Part shown: piece by piece, positions 13,772 through 25,650 of the stretch | How the letters are laid out: each line of letters begins with the position of its first letter | How positions within the stretch are numbered: position 1 is the stretch's first letter | Program-made: the position numbers and the translations under genes | Notes under the pieces: model-generated | Told to the model about the DNA's origin: nothing | Databases searched by the model: none | The model's input: only the letters and a program-made list of their open reading frames with translations | Assembly (NCBI GenBank): GCA_028551475.1 | Contig: CM052355.1 | Location: forward strand, 18,869,543 to 18,933,542 | From: Casuarina equisetifolia | Taxonomy: Eukaryota; Streptophyta; Magnoliopsida; Fagales; Casuarinaceae | Reading direction: 5' to 3' | DNA: 64,000 nucleotides

Positions 13772-13860
13772 TAATATAATAATAATAACAGACGCATGCA
13801 TTCAAACCTAAGACTAAAAAGTCTTAGATAATGCATGTTCTCAACTAAGCTAAACACCTG
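13772..13860 (-). mobile_element. SINE-like tRNA-headed element
   Basis: Read on the minus strand, it has an A box (TTAGCTTAGTTGAG) near 13854-13841 and a B box (GGTTTGAATGC) near 13808-13798, about 35 bases apart. A simple TTATTATTATTATATTATTTTTT-like tail follows at lower coordinates. Box order, spacing and a simple-sequence tail are those of tRNA-derived SINEs. The element is short and decayed. Confidence 0.45.
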
Positions 13861-13869
13861 TTAACAAGT

Positions 13870-15600
13870 TTGAGTCTATGTTTAGTAAATGTGTAAAGGC
13901 TGGATGTTTGTCTAAGAACTAAAATCAAGTATTTCCTCCCTCCTTTTCTTTTTTTATGGAGATAATATCTTTTTGATGTGCAATTCTTTTTCGCTTCCGA
14001 TTCTTGTCTTGTTATGAAATAATTAGTCGCGAAGCATAAAAACAACAATGAATGGACATACATATGCTTAGACGCAATATCTTTGAAAGGAACCAATGAA
14101 GGAGAATACATCAATTATATGAATTTAATCTTGTCATCTTCATTAGTGGTTGTCAATTCAGAAAAAGATTGGAGGGGAAAAAAAAAAGAAAAAAGACTGG
14201 AGAGTTCAAATATTGTTGTTTTAGTTGGATTTTTTGTCATTCTTTTCATTAACTTTTAGTGATTATCTCTCATGATGAAGGAAAGGTTAAAAAAAATACA
14301 AGCGCAGAATGCCGGGTGTATTTGTAAAAATCAATTGTGGGAACGTATAAAGATACTTTAGCTTTATTTGCGTGTGCTCGTGTAACCCAAGGGGGAGGTC
14401 TTAGCCTTACGAGAAGGGTTTTACTTTACCTTTCTTTAGGTAACTTTTTTTTATAAGAAGTTCTTTGGCACGATTAAAAAAAACAAAAAAAGGATATTAA
14501 CCCTGTACTAGTATTTGGACAACAATTTTTTCCTTTCTCAATAGAAATCAATTTCTTGGTATTTATGTATAACTATTAAGTCAAATTACTCAGAAAGGAA
14601 AAAAAAAAAAAGAAAGGTTATAGTAACTTACACAGAAAGAAAGGAAAAAGAAAAAAAAAAAAAAAGGTAATGTCAATCTACTTACGTAATACTTCTATTG
14701 TTTCCTCTTAAAAAATTGAAGATTAACTAATAAATGAAGAAAATAGAAATTTAAGGAAACAATAAAAGAAATAAACTATATGTAATAAATATATTTACAA
14801 ATTCTAACTAAATTCCAATTTTGAATATGTACTTGTTAATGCAAGAATATTAGTCTTGCAGAAGCACAGTATAAGCCTTCCACTTTTCACATTTTGCTTT
14901 ATATGTTGTAGGAAGTATACTCTTTATAAATAGTTTTTCAACTCCAATTGACCTTTCTACTCAATATTTTCCACACAAAAGAGTGAGTTTATCATGATTC
15001 ATGGAAAGTATTGAAAGCACTCTCGAGTATGGACATAGGCTCAAATGTTATTATACTATAATACGAAGAAAAATAATTGGCTTTCTTTCACAATTGCAAG
15101 TGTTGAGACTAATTGAGAAATCGGTGGTCGGTGGTTTGCTGGAAAATCAAGAACTATAAAAACCTTAACTTGAATGAAATTTTATATTCACAAAATTGCT
15201 CAATGTGAATTAATTACGCCACGTGATTACATAGGGCTTTGATTTGATTTGTTACAATGAATCTTTTGCCTAAATTTACAAAGAAGATTGAGGCCAGAAA
15301 ATCTGAGATTACCAAGCGTCTTCTTCGGGCATATAGACGGATGGTCTCCAGCGCCAACTCAATCTTATCTTACTGATGTGGCCCTTGCTGACATGGCATC
15401 GCTTGCTGATGTAGCACTCCCTTATAAGAATCTTATAGCATTTGGTTAAAAGAATAGTGAAAACTTAGTTTTTTTCTTTAATTTAAAACTAATAACAATA
15501 ATATGAACATATTTATACATGCTTTATTTGGGAATGAAAATTCACTGGCAATGTATTTTGTCTGATAGGATTGTAATACAAATAGTTTACTATTTTTTTT
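13870..15600. other. AT-rich intergenic DNA
   Basis: No gene recognised. It holds A-rich purine tracts at about 14170-14200 and 14597-14667. At 15257-15373 a short plus-strand frame is rich in Lys and Arg (contains KKIEARKSEITKRLLRAYRR) and then stops; it may be a fragment of a gene or mobile element, but I cannot assign it. Confidence 0.4.
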
Positions 15601-15612
15601 AGATAGTGTGCA

Positions 15613-15846
15613 ATGAAATTGCCGCATGGTAATACAAAATTATGGTTTCCATATAGGAATGATCCAAAAGCAAAAGTTAAAGAGAAAGTCGGCATAACAA
15701 AGCACCGAAATGAATATATCACAAGGTTCCTTTTAAACAAAGAAAGTAATTTTGAAGGAAGGGGAGCAGATGATCCATATAACATGTCCCAAGCCTATCT
15801 CAAAATGTTAAGAGAAGTAAGGCATCACCTTAAGAGGAAAGAATGA
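15613..15846 (+). CDS. Unidentified charged ORF, possible exon or gene fragment
   Basis: A 77-codon frame from ATG to TGA with a protein-like, strongly charged composition (it contains FPYRNDPKAKVKEKVG, KHRNEYITRFLLNKES and YLKMLREVRHHLKRKE). That is unlike the Phe-, Ile- and Lys-run frames typical of AT-rich spacer. A possible splice acceptor (TAG) lies just before it at about 15604, so it could be an internal or last exon. I do not recognise the family. A further frame 500-670 bases downstream (16436-16519, ending in EENRIRLDELFKTLRS) is also charged and follows a possible acceptor (TTCATAG). Together they might be remains of one gene, but no full model can be built. Confidence 0.3.
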   Translation: MKLPHGNTKLWFPYRNDPKAKVKEKVGITKHRNEYITRFLLNKESNFEGRGADDPYNMSQAYLKMLREVRHHLKRKE

Positions 15847-15849
15847 TGG

Positions 15850-17878
15850 CGTTGTGGGAGATAAGACAACTACATATAATAGCGGTCACATGGACTTGTC
15901 TTGGAGGCGGATGATGGTATCTTCCTTCGCCCGTAAGCAACCATATAATGACCCTTATTATTAAGTCACTCTCATGTGCTTTTCATGGCATGCGTATGAG
16001 TATTATTTTTGACTTTTCAGTACTCTCTCTGTGTCCCCGTCTCACGGCGGATTAGTCTACTTTCTAGAACATTCATTGCTTTAAATGGACTTTCAAGCAT
16101 GACCTAACCACAGGTAAATAGGTGTGGTTATCCAGTTAATCGATTTTCCAGTAATTCTTCCAATCTTCTGGATCGCTGGGAGGACGTTTTTGCTCTTTCC
16201 AGAGGCAGTAGGACCAAGAGTGCTTCTAAACTAGGCGCTTTTAATCCGCGAAACATTTCAGTTTTCACGTTGTCATTTATCCATCTGTTATGTTAGCTAG
16301 TGCAGAGGCTTCTTGCAATCGTTCAAACTACTTGTTATGCAGGTACTGCTTTCGTTTTGGTTTTACTTGAAGCAGAAAAGGCAGTCCTGGGTTGTCTGCA
16401 TTAGTAGCTCTTTTGTTCTTCTTTTCATAGACGTTGGAAGATTAATGACCCAAGAAGAGAATCGAATTCGGTTGGATGAGCTCTTCAAAACTTTAAGAAG
16501 TAATAAATCATGTTTGTAACTTCTGAAATTCCCGAAAATTTGTAATGTAAGTGTTTCCATACATCCCTACTTTCCCCTTTCTTTGTTGCTTCTTTTGCAA
16601 CTAGTTAAGAAGTTTATTCATTTTCTGTAGAATGTCACACTGAAATCATCCTCACCTGAAATTTCTGAAGCCAATAATTTTAGAACTTCAATATAGACTA
16701 TTAGTAGAAAATTTCTTTTAGGTCATAGTAAAATCATAGTTTATATTTTAATTATTTTCTTCTGATAATATTATAAACCAGAAAATATTTGATTCAAAGC
16801 AAATGAAGTTTATGGACCATCCCATTGGACGTATAAATCTGTTGCTGCCAACTTTATGCATATCGGATGTGACCATTACTTGCCTTCTACTCCTGGTAAA
16901 GAATAGAATATACATGTGAATCTGCAAAACTTTGGAGCAAAGCATTTACGGATCATTGACCCTTATGGTAGATATGGCTGGTAGAGGTACATGTTTGCTC
17001 TCTCGATCTCTCTCCCTCTTCGTGCTATGGTCCCCTTGGTTTATCTGAACTCTTCTGTTGAATAATAAGATAACCTTCAGATCATTGGAACATAATCACA
17101 AAGTTTTTAGTTTCATATTGTAGTTTATGTACCCCGTATATTAGGATTCCAAGACCTTCAAATGATGAGCTAAACTATAATGGTGGTGCTTTAGGAGTTG
17201 ACATGTTTATAGGTTAAGCCTCAGAGTTGGTAATAATTAATTAACTCCTTCAGAACACCATAAGGGAAAATGCGCAACTACTTGAACTGATTTTTATCGT
17301 GAAAAATGAGATGTTGCACTGGATCGAGCATTATATGCTCTTATTTCTCTTGAGAATATATTTTCTTTTACATAGAGCAGAATACACACACACACAAGAA
17401 GAAGAAGAAGAACAACAACAACAACAACAAAAGAATCGTAATTAGAACCGAAATCATTATGTTATTACTCCTACAATTAATTCACTGAGTTGAACACAAA
17501 CATAGTTATGATCGACCTCTTGGCCGACCGCATAAACAGCGCATGGCTGTAAGTTCTTAGGCAAAGTATAAAGGCCTTTTCCACTTCGGGTTGAAAGTAA
17601 TACAGCCTACTACATGCAAACCATCATGAAGCTCTATCTCTGAGACTCAGATAGCTTCACATCCCACAACCAAGGGTATCTCCACCATAAAGAGATACGA
17701 TATTGTCACCAAATATTCTGCGGTATTAACTTTATACTAGGAGAAGAGCCAGAACCCCAACAACAATTATACTGGCTTAGCTTATTATGTACAGGAATTC
17801 GTATCTCTACTTCCCTTCTTCTTTTCGAACTTAATATCCTATGATCAGTATACACCGTCGAATAAGTTTGAGTAGGTG
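15850..17878. other. Intergenic region between the unidentified ORF and the NAC gene 3' end
   Basis: No further gene recognised. The part nearest 17878 should hold the 3' untranslated region of the minus-strand NAC gene. A compound microsatellite lies at 17384-17431. Confidence 0.4.
17384..17431. repeat. Compound microsatellite (AC)n(AGA)n(ACA)n
   Basis: Three adjoining simple repeats: about six CA units, five AGA units and six ACA units. It lies 450 bases past the stop codon of the NAC gene. Likely length-polymorphic. Confidence 0.9.
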
Positions 17879-19936
17879 TCACTTCCACAACTCAATTTGA
17901 CAACTAGAGGTTGTCATGGACGCACTTTCCGGGTCCATTTCTTGCTTTTCCAAATGTCTGACCAGTAGATTCACGTTGCCTGATGCGCGAAACATGTTGC
18001 CGGCATTTGAATAGCTGTTTTCCTTGGGTACGTCATCTTGGCTGAGTTGAGAAGCAACAAACTTGTCTAGTACTCGCCAATCTGTCACTGGATCCACCGC
18101 CAACTCGTTGCAGCTGTTACCGTAAGCGGCGTGAATGTTCTGTTCATGCGGTTGCTGAATTTGTTCTTCTTGTGAGAGTGATGAGGAGTGCAAGGCAGTG
18201 GCATGGTTTACGTCTATACCATAAGGGGCTAAGGAATGGGATGCAGTGGCAGCAGATTGGAGCAGCTTTGGACTCTCTAAAAGTGGGAGCTGGAGGAAAT
18301 GATCGGGGGGGACGCGGTATGGCAAATCTAGCTCTTTCTTGCAATGGTAAGGGTGCTGGTACATCAAGTTAGACTGGGAGTTCTGCTTAGGTGAGTCCAT
18401 GTCTGCCATAAATGCGACTTGGTCGTCATACCAACATGCTGATTCGTGCTCGCTCACTTTACGCATTGATGTTATCTTTTTCTTGAATACCCTACAGACA
18501 ACCCAACCTTCTTCCTGCTTCAATTACACAAAACATAAATGAAAACTTTCCGCAGAGACTTTCATTCAACATCATAACATGGGTAAACCAAAGATAGTAT
18601 GTTTCTCAGTTAAAGATACAATAGAAAGGAATAGTTAATTAAAGTGAACAAGCAATTAAAAGAATAAGTTGGGTAAGATTTGAACTAATGACCTAGTATC
18701 TAACATCTCCATAAATAAACTGTCGTGAAGTGAAGTCAAGAACACCATGTGATATCATGTTCCCTAAAAATGATATTTTTATGCTCATTTGGAAGATCAT
18801 TTTGTTGACAGGTTGGCCTATTAATGTCTCATCTAGTTCCACTGTAAAAAAATTAAAATTTTGGCGGGAGATTGACGTCCGTATCTACTTCATCGGGCGA
18901 AATTGAAATTCAGGAGATAGAACAGTTCTACTGGTTTTGACGCTTCTACTTTCATGAACCATATTATGCAAATGATCCAGCGTGAAAAAAAACTGCTTCT
19001 GAGGTAAGTAACGCAAAGCTTTAAGTGTTCCCATAACTCACGAATATATATGGGTGGAAGGTAGTACATGCAACACCAAAAACTGAAGCGGACTTGACGA
19101 GAGAAATTTATTATCTCTACCACGTAGTTGCCATGCAACTTGATTATTGAATCATCAGTTTTCTTCTGCAAGGATTGAAAAACTTAGAGAACACGTGAGT
19201 TTTACGTTCAGAGGAAAAGCACGGTGATAAGCAGCGGAAAATGTGTCAGATGGCTTTAAGAGTTTGTGAATACTACAGCGGACAGCCTAATGCACGTTTG
19301 AGTTAAGACTGAAATTGCACGAGGAGAGTGTAATTTATTTGAAATTCAAGGAAAATATATTCAAAAGGAAGTGCATAAGCTTTGGAGTTTTTGAAGTACT
19401 TGCCTGTGTAGTCCCATTTTCATCTGTTTCCAGTCGGTATTCATGCATGATCCAGTCCGACTTTTGTCCATTTGGTGCTCGACCTTTGTAAAAGACTAAG
19501 GTCTTCCTCATTCCAACTAAGTCATGCTTAGAGTATATAGCCTTATCTCTTCCAGTGGCTTTCCAAAATCCTGCAGTTGTGGCCCTATTTGTGCGAGTTC
19601 CTGTTGGATACTTTTTATCTTTATGGCTAAAAAAGTACCATTCATTCTGCTCTTCCGTTCCTATCCTGCATAGCTCTTTTAAAATTTTGCATAACGTAAA
19701 AAGATTACATATTTCAGGTTAATGTCCAGCCGTTAAACATAATTTTGAACTTAAAACATTAATGAATTAGCATTACCTTGAAGATCCCACGGCTCAATTT
19801 TGTAGAGGTCAACATCCTTGATGACATCTAGGTCAATCCTTCGTGATGTCACTTTTTTTCTAAGGTAATAATCGACAAGTTCTTCGTCTGTTGGATGAAA
19901 CCGAAAACCAGGGGGTACATGTGAAAAAGTATTCAT
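17879..19936 (-). CDS. NAC-domain transcription factor, VND4/5/6 type (three exons)
   Basis: Exons, minus strand: 19936-19777, 19675-19404, 18514-17879; 355 aa. The NAC domain fills residues 1-157: [19 protein letters not shown] (A), [20 protein letters not shown] (B), [20 protein letters not shown] (C), [11 protein letters not shown] and [20 protein letters not shown] (D), then [10 protein letters not shown] and [13 protein letters not shown] (E). The start [10 protein letters not shown] and the YYLRKKV form point to the vascular-related NAC-domain clade, nearest to VND4/5 by eye. The C-terminal part has an LP-rich stretch (about 205-228) and [16 protein letters not shown] near 288-303, a motif shared by VND activators. 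Known role of the family: master switches for xylem vessel differentiation, secondary wall deposition and programmed cell death, acting in the nucleus. Intron 1 is GT-AG, while intron 2 needs a GC donor (CAG|GCAAGT). A 5' leader intron is likely, because an acceptor (TATATTGCAG) lies at 19970-19961. Confidence 0.95.
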
Positions 19937-19960
19937 GTTCCCTCTCTTAGGTCTTGAGTT

Positions 19961-22359
19961 CTGCAATATATATAGCACCCTCATAAGCATAATACTTCCC
20001 TTCCAGACACAATCAATTTGACTCAATTTCAATGCAAAAATGCATTGCTTTTGAGTTTAACAATGGTAACTTCCCCTTTCTCAACAGATATAACAGCATA
20101 TATTAAAGCACCCAATAACCATAAATGTAAAATCAACCTAAAAGTGTTTATAAAGAAAAAAAAAAAAAACCAGGCTACTGTTGTAAAAGTTGAAAAACGA
20201 CTTCGACGTTTCCATTCTACAATCAAGTGACTATTACAAAAAGATCTAAGTAATGTGTTATGGCTATTTTACATACTCGTAAAACCTACATATATGACAA
20301 AATCCGGGCATGATAAACAAAAGAGGGTGTAAAGCTGTTGACTGAATAATCACACTTTAGGAATGCTATAGATAAGACTGAATGTCTGAAAGGGTTGGTC
20401 AAGCGAAGAATGATGCCACAAGTTTTTTCTAAAGGATTGGTTATGATTCTATGTTGACTAGATCTTGCCTCTAACATCAATTATCATCATTCGTTTGAAA
20501 GCAGTCAAAGAACTTAGATATATCCTCGTTTTCTGTGCATGAAAAGGTGGAATTAAGAAACAAAAAGTTTCAGCTAATCTATTTGAGAATGATTTTATGA
20601 ATATGCCGAGCGCAAGAGCAGTTTTCTGCCTTTTAGCAGCCATCTCGAATATCATTTACAGAAACTAAATCCAAAAGATCATGTATAAAGTATGAGCTTT
20701 CTATGAAAACAAAGTGAATATATTTCGATAGGAAACTTCTTAGCAGATATACTAGTTTGAGTTCCATAAAGGGTTTGAAAAAGATCATCATTTCTTCCAT
20801 ATCGTTTTAATGGTGAATTCATAACAAGAAATCTCCAAATTGCTTATCTGATTCAAATAGGTGGGAAAAGAAACACAAGAATAATGTCTATCCAATTTGC
20901 TAGCGAAGGAATAAGCTTAAATGTAATGGCACATAAGAAAAGTAATTTTTGGAGTCTCGACATTAGCATAAATTTGTTTTGTAAGATGAAGATTCATTAA
21001 TCTGAGGGACTAACATCACATGCATAACATAGAATATATAACTTTGAAGGACTGTGCTTGAATTTTCTTATACTTACTAAATAAAATATATAGATACATA
21101 CAACTTAAGAAAATAAAATTTGAAAAAGTTTCACTTTTTCTTTTTTATAAATTAAATACAATCTGAGGAAAGACTTACAGCTTCTTGTGCATTAAGTATC
21201 ATTTTGATAAAATGAAAAGACTCTAAATCCAAATTAATTTTTTTTGAGAAAAAAAAAAAGATTTCATATTTGTGATTGGATTCTATTTGACCTTGTACTG
21301 AGCTGTTACTTCTTTCTTTTTAGAAGATATAGACTCGAGATACTAAGGGCTTCTATCATTTATCAACAGCTATTTTGAACTATGACGACTAACACGTCAC
21401 CGTTCTCTTCCATAGAGTATGTGAACCAAGATCCACACTAAGAAGAAGGGTACCAGAAACAGAAAATGATGCTATTACTAATTGATGACTTGGACCAGTA
21501 GTAGATTTTTGTTCCCAGTTAGATCCCTATCCAGAATGAAAGTGAAATAGAAACAACGTAGAGGTCTTTTGAAGTCATGTGACCAAAATGAGGAAAGTAG
21601 GAAGCGAATATCAACTAGTTCCTTTAGAATACTGAAAAAGCAGCATATAAGAACCAAGTGATGAACCAACAAATGAATGAGCTCAAAGATGGGCTTTGGC
21701 ATGATTTGTAACATTCTCTATTTATTACTACATCACTCGGGAAGATAATTTAGTGGAAAACATAATAAGTAGATCGACGTGAAATTTCCTATAGTACTTT
21801 ATGTTTGTGTGTGTAAGACATCTTAGATCAATTGATCATGCGTGCTACTGTTGGGATGCTCATCAAGAATGCTTATCAGATATTAGACATTTCTAGTGTT
21901 TAGACGAAAGCTTGAGTTATCTATAATTATGAGTGTCACTCATTGTGATTCCCACGATAAGATTTCTGATGCTTTATACGCTTCAAATATAATCATGGAG
22001 TGTGACGAAGAAAAAGAAAATGGAGAGCAAACAGAAGGCAAAAGAATTGTGCGACAGAAGGATATTATACTCTCGATATCATTCATTTTTCAGTAATTCA
22101 TAAGCAGATGGTGTTTCCAAATCATAGGAGCATGACGCCCATCGTTTTCCATTAGTTGTAGAACAGTATTCTCCTTGAGAATTGAGATCTGCAAAATAAG
22201 CTTTCGTTGCCATCTGCTGGCCAACCCATGCACAATGAAGTCTCAGAAACAAAGATCCTGTGTATCAAGCTATTCCTTACAATGAAAAAGATGAAGAAGA
22301 AGAAGAAGAAGAAGAAGAAGAAGAAGAAGAAAAATATGAGAGAGAGAGAGAGAGCTCAC
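19961..22359 (-). other. Probable 5' leader intron of the NAC gene
   Basis: On the minus strand a good acceptor, TATATTGCAG, ends at 19961, 24 bases before the NAC start codon. The interval up to about 22360 is AT-rich and holds no recognisable gene. A usable donor (ATCT|GTGAGC) sits at 22359 next to a CT-rich, leader-like stretch. The donor choice is inference; the acceptor is clear in the sequence. Confidence 0.4.
22293..22354. repeat. GAA and GA microsatellites
   Basis: About 13 GAA units (22293-22331) and then about 8 GA units (22338-22354). On the minus strand they read as TTC and CT tracts, common in plant 5' leaders, and they lie beside the proposed NAC leader exon. Confidence 0.9.
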
Positions 22360-23250
22360 AGATCAAGCTGGAGCCGTCTGTAGCGGTCGAACGTCGCAGA
22401 TCTGGGCCTCCGGTGTGGCAGGGTGACTGAGTCAATCTTCCAACAACCGTCAAACTCTTTTCCTCTAAAGAAGATTGATGTTATGGTCTGGGTATTTTCT
22501 CAACTTGACTCGGAAAGCTCCTACCTATATCAGACAGAAAAGAGAGACAAAAAAAATACAAAAGTGTTGTACTTTAGGCGTCTCCTCGGGAATTGAACCA
22601 AAACTGTTCTTTTACCCTCACAGAACTGTCTGAGGCTGTCGACCTGTCGAGGCACGAATCCCGAGGGGCTTCAGAAAAAGGAAAGGCTGAGGACTGGAAG
22701 AAGAGAAAACAAGTAGGGTTAAATAAGAAGCAGAAAACCCTAGAGCGGAAAAATGGAAGCGGACCAAGAGATTGAATAAAAAGTAACCTGAGTAGTTTGT
22801 TTTCTATGTCATAAGCTCTTGCTGTCTCTCATTGTCGGATTGAGCTGAATTCGTGGGGAAGCTTTTGAGCGGGAAAAAAGATGGCGCAAAATTGACTGAA
22901 GAGAAGGAGGAAGGAATAGGCTGTCGACTGCCACCTCTACCCGCAACTGACAGCGACCCCAAAGGGAGAGGTAGAGAGAAATATGTTTCCCTTTCAAAGG
23001 TCTCTCTCTATGCGTGTGAGAGGGAGAGGGAGAGGGAGACCGAAGCAAACGGTGAAGTCAGAGGAACTTCCCGATCGACTATCCAAAAACCCTCCAGAAA
23101 GACCCCAAAAGGACAGAATATAATAGCAGGATATTGGTGGTGACGTAATGGAACAGCCACCACCCAAAAGGTCACCCACAACCCTTTCTCTCTCTCTCAA
23201 ATTGAGGGATGATGGCCCAACTCCGTTCCGAGTCCCTACCATTTTCACCA
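22360..23250 (-). other. Likely NAC leader exon and core promoter region
   Basis: A purine- and pyrimidine-rich region with GAGAGG-type repeats (about 23016-23042 and 23187-23199) and a telo-box-like AAACCCTA at about 22735-22742. Short frames on both strands are low-complexity and not convincing. Its position upstream of the NAC coding region, less AT-rich composition and CT tracts on the gene strand suggest a 5' leader and promoter. The transcription start cannot be fixed. Confidence 0.35.
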
Positions 23251-25650
23251 TCTCCTTCTAGTCCTAACCGTAATAAAATTAGGATGATGATGCTGATCAT
23301 CATGTTGCGGGGTAACCCTTGATCTCATGAATGTTTCCCGCATTAATCTTGCTTCAATATCACCAATCAAGTCGGCTTCTCTTTCCTTCGTCCTTTCACG
23401 GAAAAAAATAGGGCTGTTCCACACTCTTATCCTCCTGCTCTCATAATTTAAGTCAGATACCATTACCATTACAAGGAGATTGCTTTCGATTTTTCTACAC
23501 CTCACTAAACCATGGTCCAAAGGGGAACTGCTTCTTGTCATAGTTTGAGTCTCATTTTTCTAAACAAACACTCTCCTATTAACTACGTATGTCACTGCCC
23601 AAATCATGCACTTTCGAATTTAAAAAAACACATATGGTTTTAATGAACAAAATGAAACAAAAAATAAGTTCTTTTTTTTTTTTAAAAAATAAAAAATAAA
23701 AGACAGGAAAGTAGCAGCATTATTTATCATTAATTTCGCTCGTGAGCTATAAGTTTCCGTTCCATTCCCACCGTCATCATGATTTGGTACATATTATTAT
23801 ATACTTTCGTCGTAAACCGAGTCGACTGTTACGGAGCCCGAAGCCCCGTTCGAACGGCACACGGTTTCGTCCCGTTTCCGTCAGGATTACGAACTACAAG
23901 ACGCAAGTACCCATTGAATTAGAACTCTTAGATTAATCTGGGTTACTGGGGCCACAGCCGTCTCCCACACACGTGGCGTCTTCTGGTTAGTCAGTGAAGT
24001 GTTTAATATTATCGCAGGCTGTTACTAGTTCTTCACGAGTGGTTTTTCATGGAGTATGCCGCACGAACCGACTTGTGGCGTCATGAAAGAGACGGTGCTC
24101 CAAATACGAAAGAAACCGGCTAAGCTTTCGCCGGAGCCGGCTGAGCTGCAGCGTTGAAGGGTTGGTCAGTGTGGTGGAATGTGGGTCCCCCGCTGGGGAA
24201 ATGATGGCCCTGAAGGTACCTGAACGTGGCGGCTCACGGTCCGGCGTGGGCTAGCCACTATCATTGAGCTCGCAAATTGGAGGGGGAAGTTTGGCTGGGT
24301 CGTGGTCCCTGGTGGGTCCAGGACTTGGCCCTCTTGTGGGTCCCGGAGTGATCCCAGGTTCATTGCCATTCAAGCGCAACACGTGCACTCTTGCCCACAG
24401 AAGCAGAGGGGACGACAACTTTCTTCGGTTTCACTCGCACTGTAATTATTGTGTGAGTGGCTAAAAGCGGGTTTGCTTGATCGTGGCTGCAGTGGAACCC
24501 TTTCGCTGGCATTTGATTTCGGTAGAGCCTCGAGGCATGCACCGCCACGACCCAGTGTCATCAGAGTCCAGTGGGACCACACCCACTTTCTTTCCTTGAT
24601 CATGTTCTATTTTTAGCCTTTGATCAAAGGAGATTATGGGCGCTAAAGTACAACTAATTGCAGGATATGCTTTTATACGAGGTGGTTAAGTAAAGTAAAG
24701 GTCCTTCTACCCCTCTTTCACCAGTGAAATTCGCTGGCATTACGTCATTCACACGATAAAATTACAAGCTTAATTTTTACTGAGAAACTGAAATCGGATT
24801 TCATAAATAACACTTCAACATTGAAACACACACAAGCTTAATTTAGTGTTGAACTTGAAATCAATAAGATTTTAAACAGGAGACGTATTTGTTAAAATTA
24901 ACATACAAGTCAGGGGAAATTTCTTGTTCGTTGAAGCCATTGGTTAATACACGCCACTCAATAGATTTGTATACAACGCAAGGTCTGATAGTCTTCACAT
25001 GTATTGCTTTTGCTTTTGCTTTTGCTTTGGGTAAAAGAGAGTTTATTAAAATAATTATACCACAATCATCCATCTAGAATGTGACAAAGCAATCTCATCG
25101 ATTAAAAAAAGCTACGGCCAATTTTATACGTAAATTTTCTCTGTGCATAATTGATCAAACGGCTGTCGTGTATCAACAGTTCCGGAACTGTAGGAGATTA
25201 ATATTTGCCGGAGCTTGAGTCATATGGGTCCCAAGTTTCATCATGGCGGGGCTCTGGAGCATCATTGTTTCGGACCGAACGTTTCGGGGGTGGAGAGCTA
25301 AACTCCGTTATGGCCCAACGTGACTGCGACCAATTGGGATGCGGCCTCTCCAATGTACCTAGGGCCCCACTGCAATGTCAGTGTTTTCTTCCCCATCATG
25401 GCTAAAGCCCCGGAGACGCGGAGACATTCGTCCACTTTTCGTAATTGGCAGGGAGACTCCACGTAGGCAATCCCTGTTGGCACATAATCTTCCCAAGGGA
25501 CGAATTTGCCGGGCCGAGTACTAAATTTTCGGATGGGAACCGAAACATAATGTGGCTGCCGGGACTGTGCGGAATAATACTCAAGGGCAGAGCATGAATA
25601 AAAGTAGGCCACATCCTACAGATATTATACATACGGCATCATTTGGTACT
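23251..25650. other. GC-richer non-coding region upstream of the NAC gene
   Basis: Two patches (about 23740-24600 and 25200-25600) are clearly richer in G and C than their surroundings, yet hold no recognisable protein. The first has repeated GTGGGTCC-type words at 24180-24355 and G-box/ABRE cores. They may be distal promoter, conserved non-coding DNA, unrecognised exons, or an old insertion. Confidence 0.4.
23970..23977 (+). promoter_or_regulatory. G-box/ABRE-like CACGTGGC
   Basis: Perfect CACGTGGC in the GC-rich patch upstream of the NAC gene. This is the core bound by bZIP and bHLH factors. A second CACGTG core is at about 24379. The functional link to NAC is inferred from position only, about 4 kb from the start codon. 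Confidence 0.35.

Noticed and set aside
19400-19404. GT donor four bases after the proposed GC donor in the NAC gene
   Set aside because: It would add GCAA and break the frame with each acceptor tested; the GC donor keeps the conserved NAC junction.
22293-22331. GAA repeat as coding for poly-Lys or poly-Glu
   Set aside because: A plain microsatellite with no supported coding frame through it.
22853-23251. Overlapping 79-96-codon frames on both strands
   Set aside because: Low-complexity GAGAGG and CTCTCC repeats generate Arg-Glu and Leu-Ser runs; more likely leader and promoter DNA.
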